A stretch of 51,811 nt of DNA. It comes from a bacterium (lineage in GTDB: Bacteria; Vulcanimicrobiota; Xenobia; Xenobiales; JADMJV01). Shown piece by piece: positions 34,664-42,214 of the stretch (positions are counted from its first letter, which is position 1; the number at the start of each line of letters is the position of its first letter). The position numbers and the translations under genes were made by a program. Under the pieces are notes generated by a model. It was given only the letters and a program-made list of their open reading frames with translations. It did not search any database and was not told where the DNA came from. The DNA lies in NCBI GenBank assembly GCA_030149525.1, contig JASBRJ010000230.1, positions 1 to 51,811 of the forward strand, read 5' to 3'.

Positions 34664-34903
34664 TCAGGAATCCTTGCTCCCATTTTGGACATCTTCTTGG
34701 CGTTGGCGAAGAATCGGATCAAGCTCCTCGGTGAGGTCGTAGAGGCGATTGTTCTCAAGTTGATTCTGGTGGACTTCTAGAGCCGAGAGGGGCCGTCCTG
34801 ACCGCAGAACGGCGTTTTCCACTTTCTTGTCCAGTTGAACCTGTTGAGTTTGGATTCGACTCAACACATCGGGGCTATTGAGGTGAGCTTTGATAGGAGC
34901 CAT
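34664..34903 (-). CDS. small hypothetical protein, 79 aa
   Basis: The ATG is preceded by AAAGGACGG. The 79-residue product is hydrophilic and mostly helical (VLSRIQTQQVQLDKKVENAV), with no cysteine, signal or membrane segment. Its stop abuts the mannosidase start, and its ribosome site overlaps the stop of the preceding gene, so it is embedded in an operon. The function is unknown. Confidence 0.6.
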   Translation of the reverse strand: MAPIKAHLNSPDVLSRIQTQQVQLDKKVENAVLRSGRPLSALEVHQNQLENNRLYDLTEELDPILRQRQEDVQNGSKDS

Positions 34904-34914
34904 TTTACCGTCCT

Positions 34915-35277
34915 TTAGATCATAGAATGTTGCGATAGCTGAGTCTTATTGGCTTCAATAAGTGCTCGTACCGACTGCAAAACATCGTCTGAGGTTTGTA
35001 CCAACTCGGCAGCTCTTAAGAGGTGGGTTATATCGTTGTCCTCCAGATAATCCAGAACCTCCTCAAGACTCTGGTAGCCTAACTCAATAGATTCCACCAG
35101 AAGCGATTGAGTGGCCAGGGTTTCGGCAATTCCCCGACCCTTTCGAGCTTGTCCGGCGAGATATTCCAGATCGAGTTGCGTGACCCTCAGGACACCTTCG
35201 AGCCTGCTTCGCTCTGAGGGTGGAGCCGTCATCAATTTGTCGATAACCGTCTCCACGAATGGTCTTAACTCTCGCAC
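34915..35277 (-). CDS. small helical hypothetical protein, 120 aa
   Basis: A 120-residue protein starting with GTG at 35275-35277. It is almost wholly helical (PFVETVIDKLMTAPPSERSR; SIELGYQSLEEVLDYLEDND), acidic and without cysteine. It may be a small coiled-coil or helical-bundle protein. It lies between the FAD enzyme and another small gene, with short gaps on both sides. The function is unknown. Confidence 0.6.
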   Translation of the reverse strand: MRELRPFVETVIDKLMTAPPSERSRLEGVLRVTQLDLEYLAGQARKGRGIAETLATQSLLVESIELGYQSLEEVLDYLEDNDITHLLRAAELVQTSDDVLQSVRALIEANKTQLSQHSMI

Positions 35278-35308
35278 CCGGTTATCTTAGAGGAGTCGGC
35301 AAGAATTC

Positions 35309-36919
35309 CTAGACCGACCACTCGTCGAGGTAGTTGAGAAGTTCCACCTTATCCACGGGTTGAGATCGGTAGGCTATGTAGCCGTCGGGTCGGATGAGAT
35401 AGGCACAAGGCTCGATAGCCGAGTAGAGATGGTGAAGCTCTTCTTGGAAGTCTTCCAGAAAGGGGCATGGCAGTTTCTCTCGATTCGCGCTCAAGGTGCT
35501 CACGAGGACGGTGTCCACTCGTCGACAATGATGTTCCTGCAGCTGTTTGAGGAGAGTCTCCCAATTGAGGGCCAGGACAGATCTGCCGCTATCGAAGAGG
35601 AGCAGATGAAAAAGTCGACCTCGCAGATGAGAACTCAGCCTGGTTTCCAGGTCGTTGTAACGAACCAGACCGTCCGGGGCTCGTTCCCCCGGTCGAATGC
35701 CCTGGCGGTAGCGCCATCCTGCTCCAACGTAAGCCGGTTCCCGGGAAAGAGAGGAGGAGCGATAGTTGATCTCTACTTCCGAGAGCGTGTTCCTGAGCTT
35801 ATTCTGCACCGGTGGAAGACTGGCCACAAAGCGAGCCGCTTGATCGCGAAAGGCTGCCACGATGGGCTGGCGATTGGTCAGCATGTCGGTGCCTCGGGAG
35901 GTGGCTTCTACCAGCCATTTCCCAATAGGATGTCTTTCCTCGTGATAGGTGTCGAGGACCTTCGGGTTCAGGTCTCCCTTACACACCATGGCAAGCTTCC
36001 AGGCCAGATTGTGGGCGTCTTGGATTCCTGTGTTCATGCCCTGCCCTCCGAGAGGACTCTGCACATGGGCGGCGTCGCCGGCCAAAAAGATCCGACCCTT
36101 TCTGTAGCGGTCAACCTGGCGTTCGTTAATGGAGAAGAAACCCGCATCGGTGACCTTGCCGAGTTTGAGATTTCCACTTTGCACTCGCGTGCCGACAAGC
36201 TCTCTGACTGCCTGTTCCGCAAGCTCGGTTGTCTGGTCGGCCACCGGTTCGGTCTGACCGACGATTCTGTAAAGAGAGTCGCCCAAAGGAAAAAGACCGG
36301 TGGGTCCGTCCTGGTGCATAATGAGGAGGATTTCGTCGTCGAAAGGCAGGCCTTCGATTTCGGCATCGGCCACCACCCATTGACTTTCCAGTTCTCGGCC
36401 TTCAAAACTCAAGCCCGCGCTCTGACGAACCTGGCTGTGCGCACCGTCGCAGGCGATGAGATATCGGGCTGTCAGCGTTTGACCGTTGTCCAGAGTGACC
36501 TCAACGAGGTCGTCTCTTTCTTCCACGGAAACGACTGAGCAGTTGTAGTCTAGCGAAGTACCTTTCTCTTCAAGATAGGTTCGGAGCACTTCCTCGGTCT
36601 TATGCTGAGCCAGCATGAGAACATAGTTGTGGACGCTGTCGATGGAATCAAGGGTGAGTCTTGCGACTCGCTTGCCGCCGGCAAAGAAACTGGCACCAAA
36701 AACCTTCACGCCTTCCTCCAGGAATCGCTGGGTGAGATTCATCTGGTCGAAGATCTCTGCTGTTCGACTCCAAACGGCGGCCGCTTTTGTGCGTTTGACC
36801 GGGCCGGGCAGTTTGTCGATGATGCGGAAGGCGATGCCGTACTGGTGAAACTGGCAGCCCAGCGTCAGCCCCACCGGCCCCGCGCCAACGATCAAACAGT
36901 CTGGAATGTCAGCCTCCAT
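35309..36919 (-). CDS. FAD-dependent aromatic monooxygenase (phenol hydroxylase/PHBH-like)
   Basis: A 536-residue flavoprotein. CLIVGAGPVGLTLGCQF (residues 8-24) is the FAD-binding Rossmann motif. ACDGAHSQVRQSAGL is the DG motif that also contacts NAD(P)H. GRIFLAGDAAHVQSPLGGQG is the second FAD motif of class A hydroxylases. The C-terminal 130 residues look thioredoxin-like, as in the TfdB/MhpA/phenol hydroxylase branch. Such enzymes hydroxylate aromatic rings with NAD(P)H and oxygen. The substrate is unknown. It follows the DAHP synthase-prephenate dehydratase fusion by nine bases and has a GAGGTGG ribosome site. Confidence 0.88.
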   Translation of the reverse strand: MEADIPDCLIVGAGPVGLTLGCQFHQYGIAFRIIDKLPGPVKRTKAAAVWSRTAEIFDQMNLTQRFLEEGVKVFGASFFAGGKRVARLTLDSIDSVHNYVLMLAQHKTEEVLRTYLEEKGTSLDYNCSVVSVEERDDLVEVTLDNGQTLTARYLIACDGAHSQVRQSAGLSFEGRELESQWVVADAEIEGLPFDDEILLIMHQDGPTGLFPLGDSLYRIVGQTEPVADQTTELAEQAVRELVGTRVQSGNLKLGKVTDAGFFSINERQVDRYRKGRIFLAGDAAHVQSPLGGQGMNTGIQDAHNLAWKLAMVCKGDLNPKVLDTYHEERHPIGKWLVEATSRGTDMLTNRQPIVAAFRDQAARFVASLPPVQNKLRNTLSEVEINYRSSSLSREPAYVGAGWRYRQGIRPGERAPDGLVRYNDLETRLSSHLRGRLFHLLLFDSGRSVLALNWETLLKQLQEHHCRRVDTVLVSTLSANREKLPCPFLEDFQEELHHLYSAIEPCAYLIRPDGYIAYRSQPVDKVELLNYLDEWSV

Positions 36920-36928
36920 ACACCACCT

Positions 36929-38830
36929 CTAAGGCGCTGACTTATAGCGACCCAACTCCCGGAAATAGGGCGCTTGCTTTGACAGCTCTTCCAGCGCGTC
37001 ATCCAAAACTTGGATCTCCTCGGGGATCTCAAGGTCAAGATAAAACATGTATTCCCAGGGCTTTCCGGCGATAGGGCGCGACTCCAGCTTTTTCAAGTTA
37101 ATGGAGTTTTGGGAAAAGCATTCCAGCGCTTTGTAGAGAGCGCCCGGAGAGTCTGCGGTATCAAAGACCACGGAAGCTTTATCAGGGTTCTGCTCCAGCT
37201 TGTCTGTCTGCGACTTCTGCGTCACCACCAAAAAGCGAGTGAAGTTGTGAGGGTTCGACTCGATGCCTTCTTTTAGAACCTTGAGGCCTCGACGTTCGGC
37301 TGCCGCCAGACTGCTGATGGCGGCGGAGCGGACGAGGGAGTTCTTCACGATGTGCTCGGCAGAACCGGCGGTATCATACATGTTGACCACCTTCCAGTTC
37401 AGATTAGAGCGGAGGAAAACATCGCATTGAGCGGCCGCCTGAGGATGGCTGAAGATGGTCTCGATGTCGTTGATATCGACTCCTGCATTGGCCACCAGGT
37501 TGTGCTGGATGCGCACTTTCAGTTCGCCGACGATGGTCAGCTCTTCGTGCTCGAGCAAAAGGTCGTAATTGACATGAATGGAGCCGGTGAGACTATTCTC
37601 CACCGGAACCATTGCGTAGGCGATATCCCCCGCGCTCAACGCATCGAAGAGTTGCCCGAAGGTTTCGTAAGACTGGGTGGGAGTCTCGGTGCCGAAGTAT
37701 TGATGGATCGCTTTCTCGGAAAAGGAGCCGGAAAGTCCCTGCAGACCGACCGTTTCCTGACCTTTGTCGGGCGCTTTGCCGACGTTTGTCACGCGTCGAC
37801 GATGCAGACCTTCCATCTGCTTACCCACCACGGGAGCAATGACGGACAAGTCCTTCATCAGGCGCTCCAACTGTTCCGGGTAGAGCGATTGTGCTCCGTC
37901 GGAAAACGCTTCGGGAGGGTTCTGGTGACACTCAATCATAAGAGCGTCGGCTCCGGCAGCAACGGCGGCCATAGCCATGGAGGCAACATAAGTTCTGACT
38001 CCGGTACCATGACTTGGGTCCACCAGGATCGGAAGGTGAGTGAGTTTCCTGAGAACGGGGATGGCGGAAAGATCGAGAGTGTTTCGGGTACTGGACTCGA
38101 AGGTTCGAATACCACGCTCACACAGAATCACTTGCGCGTTACCCGGCCCGGCCAGAATGTATTCGGCCGACATGAGAAGCTCGTCGATGGTGGCCGACAG
38201 CCCCCGCTTGAGCAGCACCGGCTTGTCTTGCATGCCCACTTCTTTGAGGAGCTCGAAGTTTTGCATGTTGCGAGTTCCCACCTGGAGAACGTCGGCATAC
38301 TTGTTGACCAGTTCCACCTGGCGAGGAGACATCACCTCGGTCACCGTGGCCATGTCGTACATCTGACCGGCTTCTTGGAGAATCTTGAGGCCCTCTTCAC
38401 CCATGCCCTGGAAGGAGTAGGGGGAGGTGCGAGGTTTGAAGGCACCACCACGAATGACTCCGGCCCCGGCCTTCTTCACCATGGCGGCGATCTCTAAGAA
38501 CTTTTCCCGACCCTCGATACTACAGGGGCCTGCCATCACCACGACCTGGGAACCTCCCACGATAGGGCCGTTCGGTCGTAGCGGTATTTTGGATGTTTCG
38601 TCAGAGGCCTCACGGGAGGCGAGCTTGTAAGGTTTGGAGACCCTCATAACACGGGCGACACCCGGCATCAATTGAATTTCTCGGGGGTCGGGAAGATTGG
38701 TCCCCACCAGGGCCAGGACCGTGCGCTCCTCTCCGGAGATGGAGTGAAGCTCCAAACCTCGTGCGGTCAGCTTTTCAGACAGCCAATCGATTTGGCTTTG
38801 CTCAACATTTGATTTCAGTACGACGATCAT
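36929..38830 (-). CDS. DAHP synthase-prephenate dehydratase-ACT fusion
   Basis: A 633-residue protein combining the first step of the shikimate pathway with a late phenylalanine step. Residues 1-70 are a ferredoxin-like regulatory domain, as in Thermotoga-type DAHP synthases. Residues about 90-340 are the DAHP synthase barrel (AGPCSIEG 100-107, KPRTSPYSFQG 132-142, LVDPSHGTG 269-277). Residues 362-540 are prephenate dehydratase (GLQGLSGSFSEKAI and the TRF signature at 531-533). Residues about 550-633 are an ACT domain with GAL (563-565) and ESRP (583-586), the phenylalanine-binding motifs. No chorismate mutase domain lies between the halves, unlike common AroA/PheA fusions. Both regulatory domains imply feedback control. 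All key motifs look intact. Confidence 0.93.
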   Translation of the reverse strand: MIVVLKSNVEQSQIDWLSEKLTARGLELHSISGEERTVLALVGTNLPDPREIQLMPGVARVMRVSKPYKLASREASDETSKIPLRPNGPIVGGSQVVVMAGPCSIEGREKFLEIAAMVKKAGAGVIRGGAFKPRTSPYSFQGMGEEGLKILQEAGQMYDMATVTEVMSPRQVELVNKYADVLQVGTRNMQNFELLKEVGMQDKPVLLKRGLSATIDELLMSAEYILAGPGNAQVILCERGIRTFESSTRNTLDLSAIPVLRKLTHLPILVDPSHGTGVRTYVASMAMAAVAAGADALMIECHQNPPEAFSDGAQSLYPEQLERLMKDLSVIAPVVGKQMEGLHRRRVTNVGKAPDKGQETVGLQGLSGSFSEKAIHQYFGTETPTQSYETFGQLFDALSAGDIAYAMVPVENSLTGSIHVNYDLLLEHEELTIVGELKVRIQHNLVANAGVDINDIETIFSHPQAAAQCDVFLRSNLNWKVVNMYDTAGSAEHIVKNSLVRSAAISSLAAAERRGLKVLKEGIESNPHNFTRFLVVTQKSQTDKLEQNPDKASVVFDTADSPGALYKALECFSQNSINLKKLESRPIAGKPWEYMFYLDLEIPEEIQVLDDALEELSKQAPYFRELGRYKSAP

Positions 38831-38834
38831 GTTT

Positions 38835-39404
38835 CTATCCGTGTTCGGTGGCTTGAAGTTCGGCTACTAGATCTCGCATCTTCTGATGCAACTCTTCCAC
38901 CGTGCCGTTATTTTCGATTTGGTAGTCGTAGGTCCAGTTTTCGGAGGCGCGGTCGGACACATGTTCGTTGACCGGTCCGAAGCCAGGACGTGTGACTCTT
39001 ACCAGGATCCCCCCGTGGGTTTTTATCAGGCGTGCTTCGTTGGGGAATCGAACATCGGTTATCACCGTGTCTCCCACGCTGAGTGTGCTGGTGAGCTTGC
39101 GCTCCGCCAGTTTCACCCAGATCTCCGGGTCGAATAGATTTCGTCCCACTTCGGTTCCCAGAATCTGCATGAGACGCCTGACTTCCGGGTATTCCTTAAC
39201 CTCGGCCCAACTTCGATCGGCGGCAAATTGAGAGACGCGGAGATACTCTCCCTCGTCGGGCCCCGGAACCAGAGGGTCCAAAGCCAGCAACGCCTGCTTG
39301 ATGGGGTCGGCGAAGGCTACCCTATGAAAGCCATACTCGTCGAGCAATACCTGGGCCGCCGTGTCTTTCCCACAGGCGGCGTAACCACACAATCCTAACA
39401 ACAC
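38835..39404 (-). CDS. deoxynucleoside monophosphate kinase-like P-loop protein
   Basis: A 189-residue P-loop protein. LGLCGYAACGKDTAAQVLLD (residues 3-22) is a Walker A in the GxxxxGKDT form of dNMP kinases of the phage T4 type. ITDVRFPNEARLI is the other hallmark motif of that family. Such kinases phosphorylate dNMPs or act in dephospho-CoA-kinase-like roles. It starts with GTG and ends four bases before the fusion gene, so the two are likely co-transcribed. I rate the family as solid and the substrate as open. Confidence 0.8.
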   Translation of the reverse strand: MLLGLCGYAACGKDTAAQVLLDEYGFHRVAFADPIKQALLALDPLVPGPDEGEYLRVSQFAADRSWAEVKEYPEVRRLMQILGTEVGRNLFDPEIWVKLAERKLTSTLSVGDTVITDVRFPNEARLIKTHGGILVRVTRPGFGPVNEHVSDRASENWTYDYQIENNGTVEELHQKMRDLVAELQATEHG

Positions 39405-39490
39405 GCTTTGGGCTTCTCATTTTCCTGATGGGGACCTTCTCGGATTTTAGCTCTTCATTTCGGATTCGGCGTTCTTTAGAGGCCTCTCGG

Positions 39491-39525
39491 CAAAAAGAAA
39501 GCGCCCGGGTATATCACCCGGGCGC
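39491..39525 (-). terminator. rho-independent terminator after the repetitive Ala/Gly-rich protein gene
   Basis: On the minus strand GCGCCCGGGT and ACCCGGGCGC form a perfect ten-pair stem around a five-base loop and are followed by TTTCTTTTTG. It lies 22 bases after the stop at 39548. Confidence 0.88.
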
Positions 39526-39547
39526 GAGGTAGCCTGATGGCTGAGCC

Positions 39548-41230
39548 CTACCAGAGCAGTCCCCCCAGACTGGTGATATTGTAAGCCCCCTGGCCCAGGC
39601 CCTGAATAAAACCGCCTCCTACCGCTCTGCCGTATTGAGCACCGGTGTGAGCCCGTTCTACGGCATAGTCGAGGGTGCCGCCGACCGCTCGTTCCACCCT
39701 ATCGGTCACGGCATCGGCCGTGCTGCTCAAGCGCTCACCCGCAGCGTGATAAGCATGACCGGCTTCTTCAGCGAAGGTGTCGGCAAACTCCACTCCATTG
39801 CGATAGACGCCGTGAGCTGATTCAGCGGCAGCAATTCCGGTATCGGCAATAAAGTTTCCAGTGGACTGAGAGCCCATCTCGTGGAGGAAGTCCTGTCGTT
39901 GATTAGCACTTTGTCGCATGCCGTCAGTCACTCTTGCCACGGCGTCGGCTCCATCCCCGATGGCGCTGTAGGTGGATCCCCCGGCGGCCAAAGGAGCCGA
40001 AGCGGTCTCGGCGATATCGCGGTCGGCGATGGTGGCCTGGGTATTGAAGTGCAATCCTCCTACGATGCTTCCACTGGCCTGGATGCCGAAAGACGTTCGG
40101 CCGGGCTCCCTGCCGATGTTCCCACCGGCGCCCATACCGACGCTTCCTATGGTACCCCCGGCGGTGGTGGAAAAGGTGCTACCGTTTTGAGTCTCGCTGC
40201 GGAAGGTCCCCTCACCCATCAGGCTCGCGTTGGCTCCAAATCCGAAATCCCCACCGGCGTTGAAACGGTCTTCGGAGAGTTCAAAGTGGCTGTTGGCGTG
40301 AGCCTCGGCTCCCAGACGGGCTTCTCCTCTCGCTTCTGTTTGTACGGAGTTCCCACCGTAGGATAACTCTCGGGAGACGGCGGCGTCGGCGGCGACCGCA
40401 GCCTCTGCCGAGGCAGAAGAGCGGGACTCAATGCCGTTTTCATCGATATTCAGAGTTCGACTGACTTCCGCCCCAAGGTGGGTTCCGGCTCCGACCCGAG
40501 CCTCGTCCCTCAGGGTGGCCCCTCCCACTCCCACTTCTGTGGCGGCGTGAGCGTCCACTCGGGCGTTGACATCAACGGCCGCCCTGCTGTCGTGATGGAA
40601 GGTGGAGTTGGCAAGGTCGACTTCTGTGCTTGACCGCAACCCTGCCTCGGCAGTCACATCGGCGCTTCCTCCGCCCTCGGCGGCCAGTTGGACTCCGCCA
40701 ATTTCTGTTTCGGCACGTGTAACAGAGCTCTCATGATTCTCAGCGGAAGCCCCCACATCGAACTCCGAGCCGAAACGGCCTTCGGAAAGATTTCCCGAGA
40801 CGGATGCTCGGGCGTGTCCTTCTCGGCTTTCAGATTCTCGATGGGTGGTTTGTCCGTCTACGGTTTCGCTCTCACGACTCCTGGAGGATTCCACTCCGGC
40901 ACCGGCCTCGAACATGTTGTTGAGAGGATTGACGAAGTCGGAGCGAGGGCTTTGTTCTTGGCCGGAGAGTTCCACCCGGTCGCCCTTATTGGATTCACCG
41001 GCTCTTGCGATTTCAGCACCCGACGGTGAGCCGGAAGCTCTTGTCTTGGAGGCTTCCGACGCGCCGCCGCTCGCCTTGGTGCCGGAAGAGGTTTTTGTGG
41101 AGGAAGAGCTTGCGGGTTTGGAAGTTGACCGGCCTCTGGCAGAAGGTGCCGGCTTTTTCGGAGGCGGAGTGCTTCGTCGACTGGGCTTTCGAGCAGAAGA
41201 GCTTCTGGAACGGCTTGAAGAGGTTTTCAT
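39548..41230 (-). CDS. repetitive Ala/Gly/Ser-rich protein with basic Ser/Pro-rich N-terminus and DRVELS motif
   Basis: The start at 41230 (MKTSSSRSRSSS) has AAGGAGA about nine bases before it; a start 12 codons earlier lacks a ribosome site. The product is about 560 residues. Residues 1-80 are Ser, Lys, Arg and Pro-rich and disordered. DRVELS lies at 84-89. Residues about 120-420 are imperfect repeats with patterns such as E-A-R-x-G-A-x-x-H and E-V-S-R-x-L, in beta-helix style, grading into Gly-rich stretches (GGTIGSVGMGAGGNIG). The C-terminal 130 residues are more helical, ending SLGGLLW. There is no signal peptide. The function is unknown; a surface or secretion-linked repeat protein is plausible but unproved. 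Confidence 0.65.
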   Translation of the reverse strand: MKTSSSRSRSSSARKPSRRSTPPPKKPAPSARGRSTSKPASSSSTKTSSGTKASGGASEASKTRASGSPSGAEIARAGESNKGDRVELSGQEQSPRSDFVNPLNNMFEAGAGVESSRSRESETVDGQTTHRESESREGHARASVSGNLSEGRFGSEFDVGASAENHESSVTRAETEIGGVQLAAEGGGSADVTAEAGLRSSTEVDLANSTFHHDSRAAVDVNARVDAHAATEVGVGGATLRDEARVGAGTHLGAEVSRTLNIDENGIESRSSASAEAAVAADAAVSRELSYGGNSVQTEARGEARLGAEAHANSHFELSEDRFNAGGDFGFGANASLMGEGTFRSETQNGSTFSTTAGGTIGSVGMGAGGNIGREPGRTSFGIQASGSIVGGLHFNTQATIADRDIAETASAPLAAGGSTYSAIGDGADAVARVTDGMRQSANQRQDFLHEMGSQSTGNFIADTGIAAAESAHGVYRNGVEFADTFAEEAGHAYHAAGERLSSTADAVTDRVERAVGGTLDYAVERAHTGAQYGRAVGGGFIQGLGQGAYNITSLGGLLW

Positions 41231-41473
41231 GGATTGCGGTCTCCTTTTGCTGACTGTTGAGATCAAACTACCTCACCCCGAGAACCTCGATTCTTGAGTG
41301 GATGGGGCGAATATGAACAGAATGTTTCAAAGAGGTTATTTCAGTATTTTTTAAGGGTCCGGGTTAGGGCGAAGATGGCCATGACGGAAAGAGCCCGGGG
41401 ATGTCTTGAGTCTTTATCTAGATGGAAACAAGAGTTTTAAGTTCGTAGACACCAAGGGCTCTACAATCAAGGC

Positions 41474-42178
41474 ATGTTAATCAGACGAAACGTGTCGGTT
41501 CCTACCACCCGCGGCGATTTTGGGGAGTATCACGGTCACTTCTCCACCGAAAAGAGCGCTCACGAGACTCGCATCAGAGGCGACTTCGGAGAGTATCACG
41601 GAGACTACACCATAACCACCAACGGCGATCAGACTCGAGTCAGAGGCGACTTTGGCGAGTATCATGGCGACTACACCGTAACGCTTGGTCAGGGCTCGAC
41701 ACGAGTTCAGGGCGACTTCGGAGAATACCACGGAGATTACACCATCACCGAAGAGGGGAACACGACTCGGGTGCGCGGCGACTTCGGCGAATACCACGGC
41801 GACTACACTCTCACCAAGTCCGGTCATACCACTCGAATTCGGGGTGATTTTGGAGAGTATCACGGAGACTACACCGTCACCGAAGGCGAGAAGGAAACTC
41901 GTGTCCAGGGAGATTTCGGCGAATATCATGGTGACTTCACCGTATTTAAAGACAACGGGCTTATTCGCACGCGAGGCGACTTCGGTGAATACTTCGGCGA
42001 CTTTACCGTCACGGAGAACGGGGATGATATTCGCGTGCGGGGCGACTTCGGTGAATACTTCGGAGATTTCACCTCACCCAAAGGGAGCGAGCCTTTTCTG
42101 TTGGACCCGGTAGCCTTTCATATGCCCACCGAAGCCACGGCGCCCCTAACGATCTTTCGGTTTCCCGAAGACGAGTAG
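41474..42178 (+). CDS. tandem 22-residue repeat protein (RGDFGEYHGDYT units)
   Basis: A 234-residue protein. After 12 residues come nine units of exactly 22 residues, consensus R/Q-GDFGEY-H/F-GD-Y/F-T-x-T-x-x-x-x-x-T-R-V/I. The first half of each unit is almost invariant and the second half varies. Alternating strand-turn-strand patterns suggest a beta-solenoid with one turn per unit. A 30-residue non-repeat tail ends IFRFPEDE. There is no signal peptide, cysteine or membrane helix. I do not recognise the family; MORN repeats are loosely similar (Gly and aromatic pairs) but differ in period and order. Synonymous codons differ strongly between units. The ribosome site is weak (AAGG), so the start codon may be used with a very short leader. 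Confidence 0.8.
   Translation: MLIRRNVSVPTTRGDFGEYHGHFSTEKSAHETRIRGDFGEYHGDYTITTNGDQTRVRGDFGEYHGDYTVTLGQGSTRVQGDFGEYHGDYTITEEGNTTRVRGDFGEYHGDYTLTKSGHTTRIRGDFGEYHGDYTVTEGEKETRVQGDFGEYHGDFTVFKDNGLIRTRGDFGEYFGDFTVTENGDDIRVRGDFGEYFGDFTSPKGSEPFLLDPVAFHMPTEATAPLTIFRFPEDE
41510..42103 (+). repeat. nine in-frame 66-bp tandem repeats encoding 22-residue units
   Basis: The period is exactly 66 bases from the Arg codon at 41510 through nine units, with no insertion or deletion. At DNA level the units differ at many third positions (for example GATTTTGGG, GACTTCGGA, GACTTTGGC for Asp-Phe-Gly), while the encoded GDFGEY core is kept in all nine. That points to old duplication under protein-level constraint, not recent slippage. 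Confidence 0.92.
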
Positions 42179-42214
42179 GAATCAACGCGCCCGTATGGGT
42201 TGGCAGGTCGAGGG

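Noticed and set aside
35360-36538. 392-codon frame on the plus strand
   Set aside because: It is the antisense shadow of the FAD monooxygenase gene, whose motifs are clear.
37352-38497. 381-codon frame on the plus strand
   Set aside because: It is antisense to the DAHP synthase-prephenate dehydratase gene, and its His/Val-rich composition is typical of shadow frames.
41510-42103. CRISPR-like array from the regular 66-base repeats
   Set aside because: The repeats are in frame, continuous, without unique spacers of array size, and diverge at third codon positions. They encode a protein repeat.
41510-42103. RGD as an integrin-binding motif
   Set aside because: RGD here is part of a repeat core in a protein with no signal peptide; two units have QGD instead, and nothing suggests contact with animal cells.
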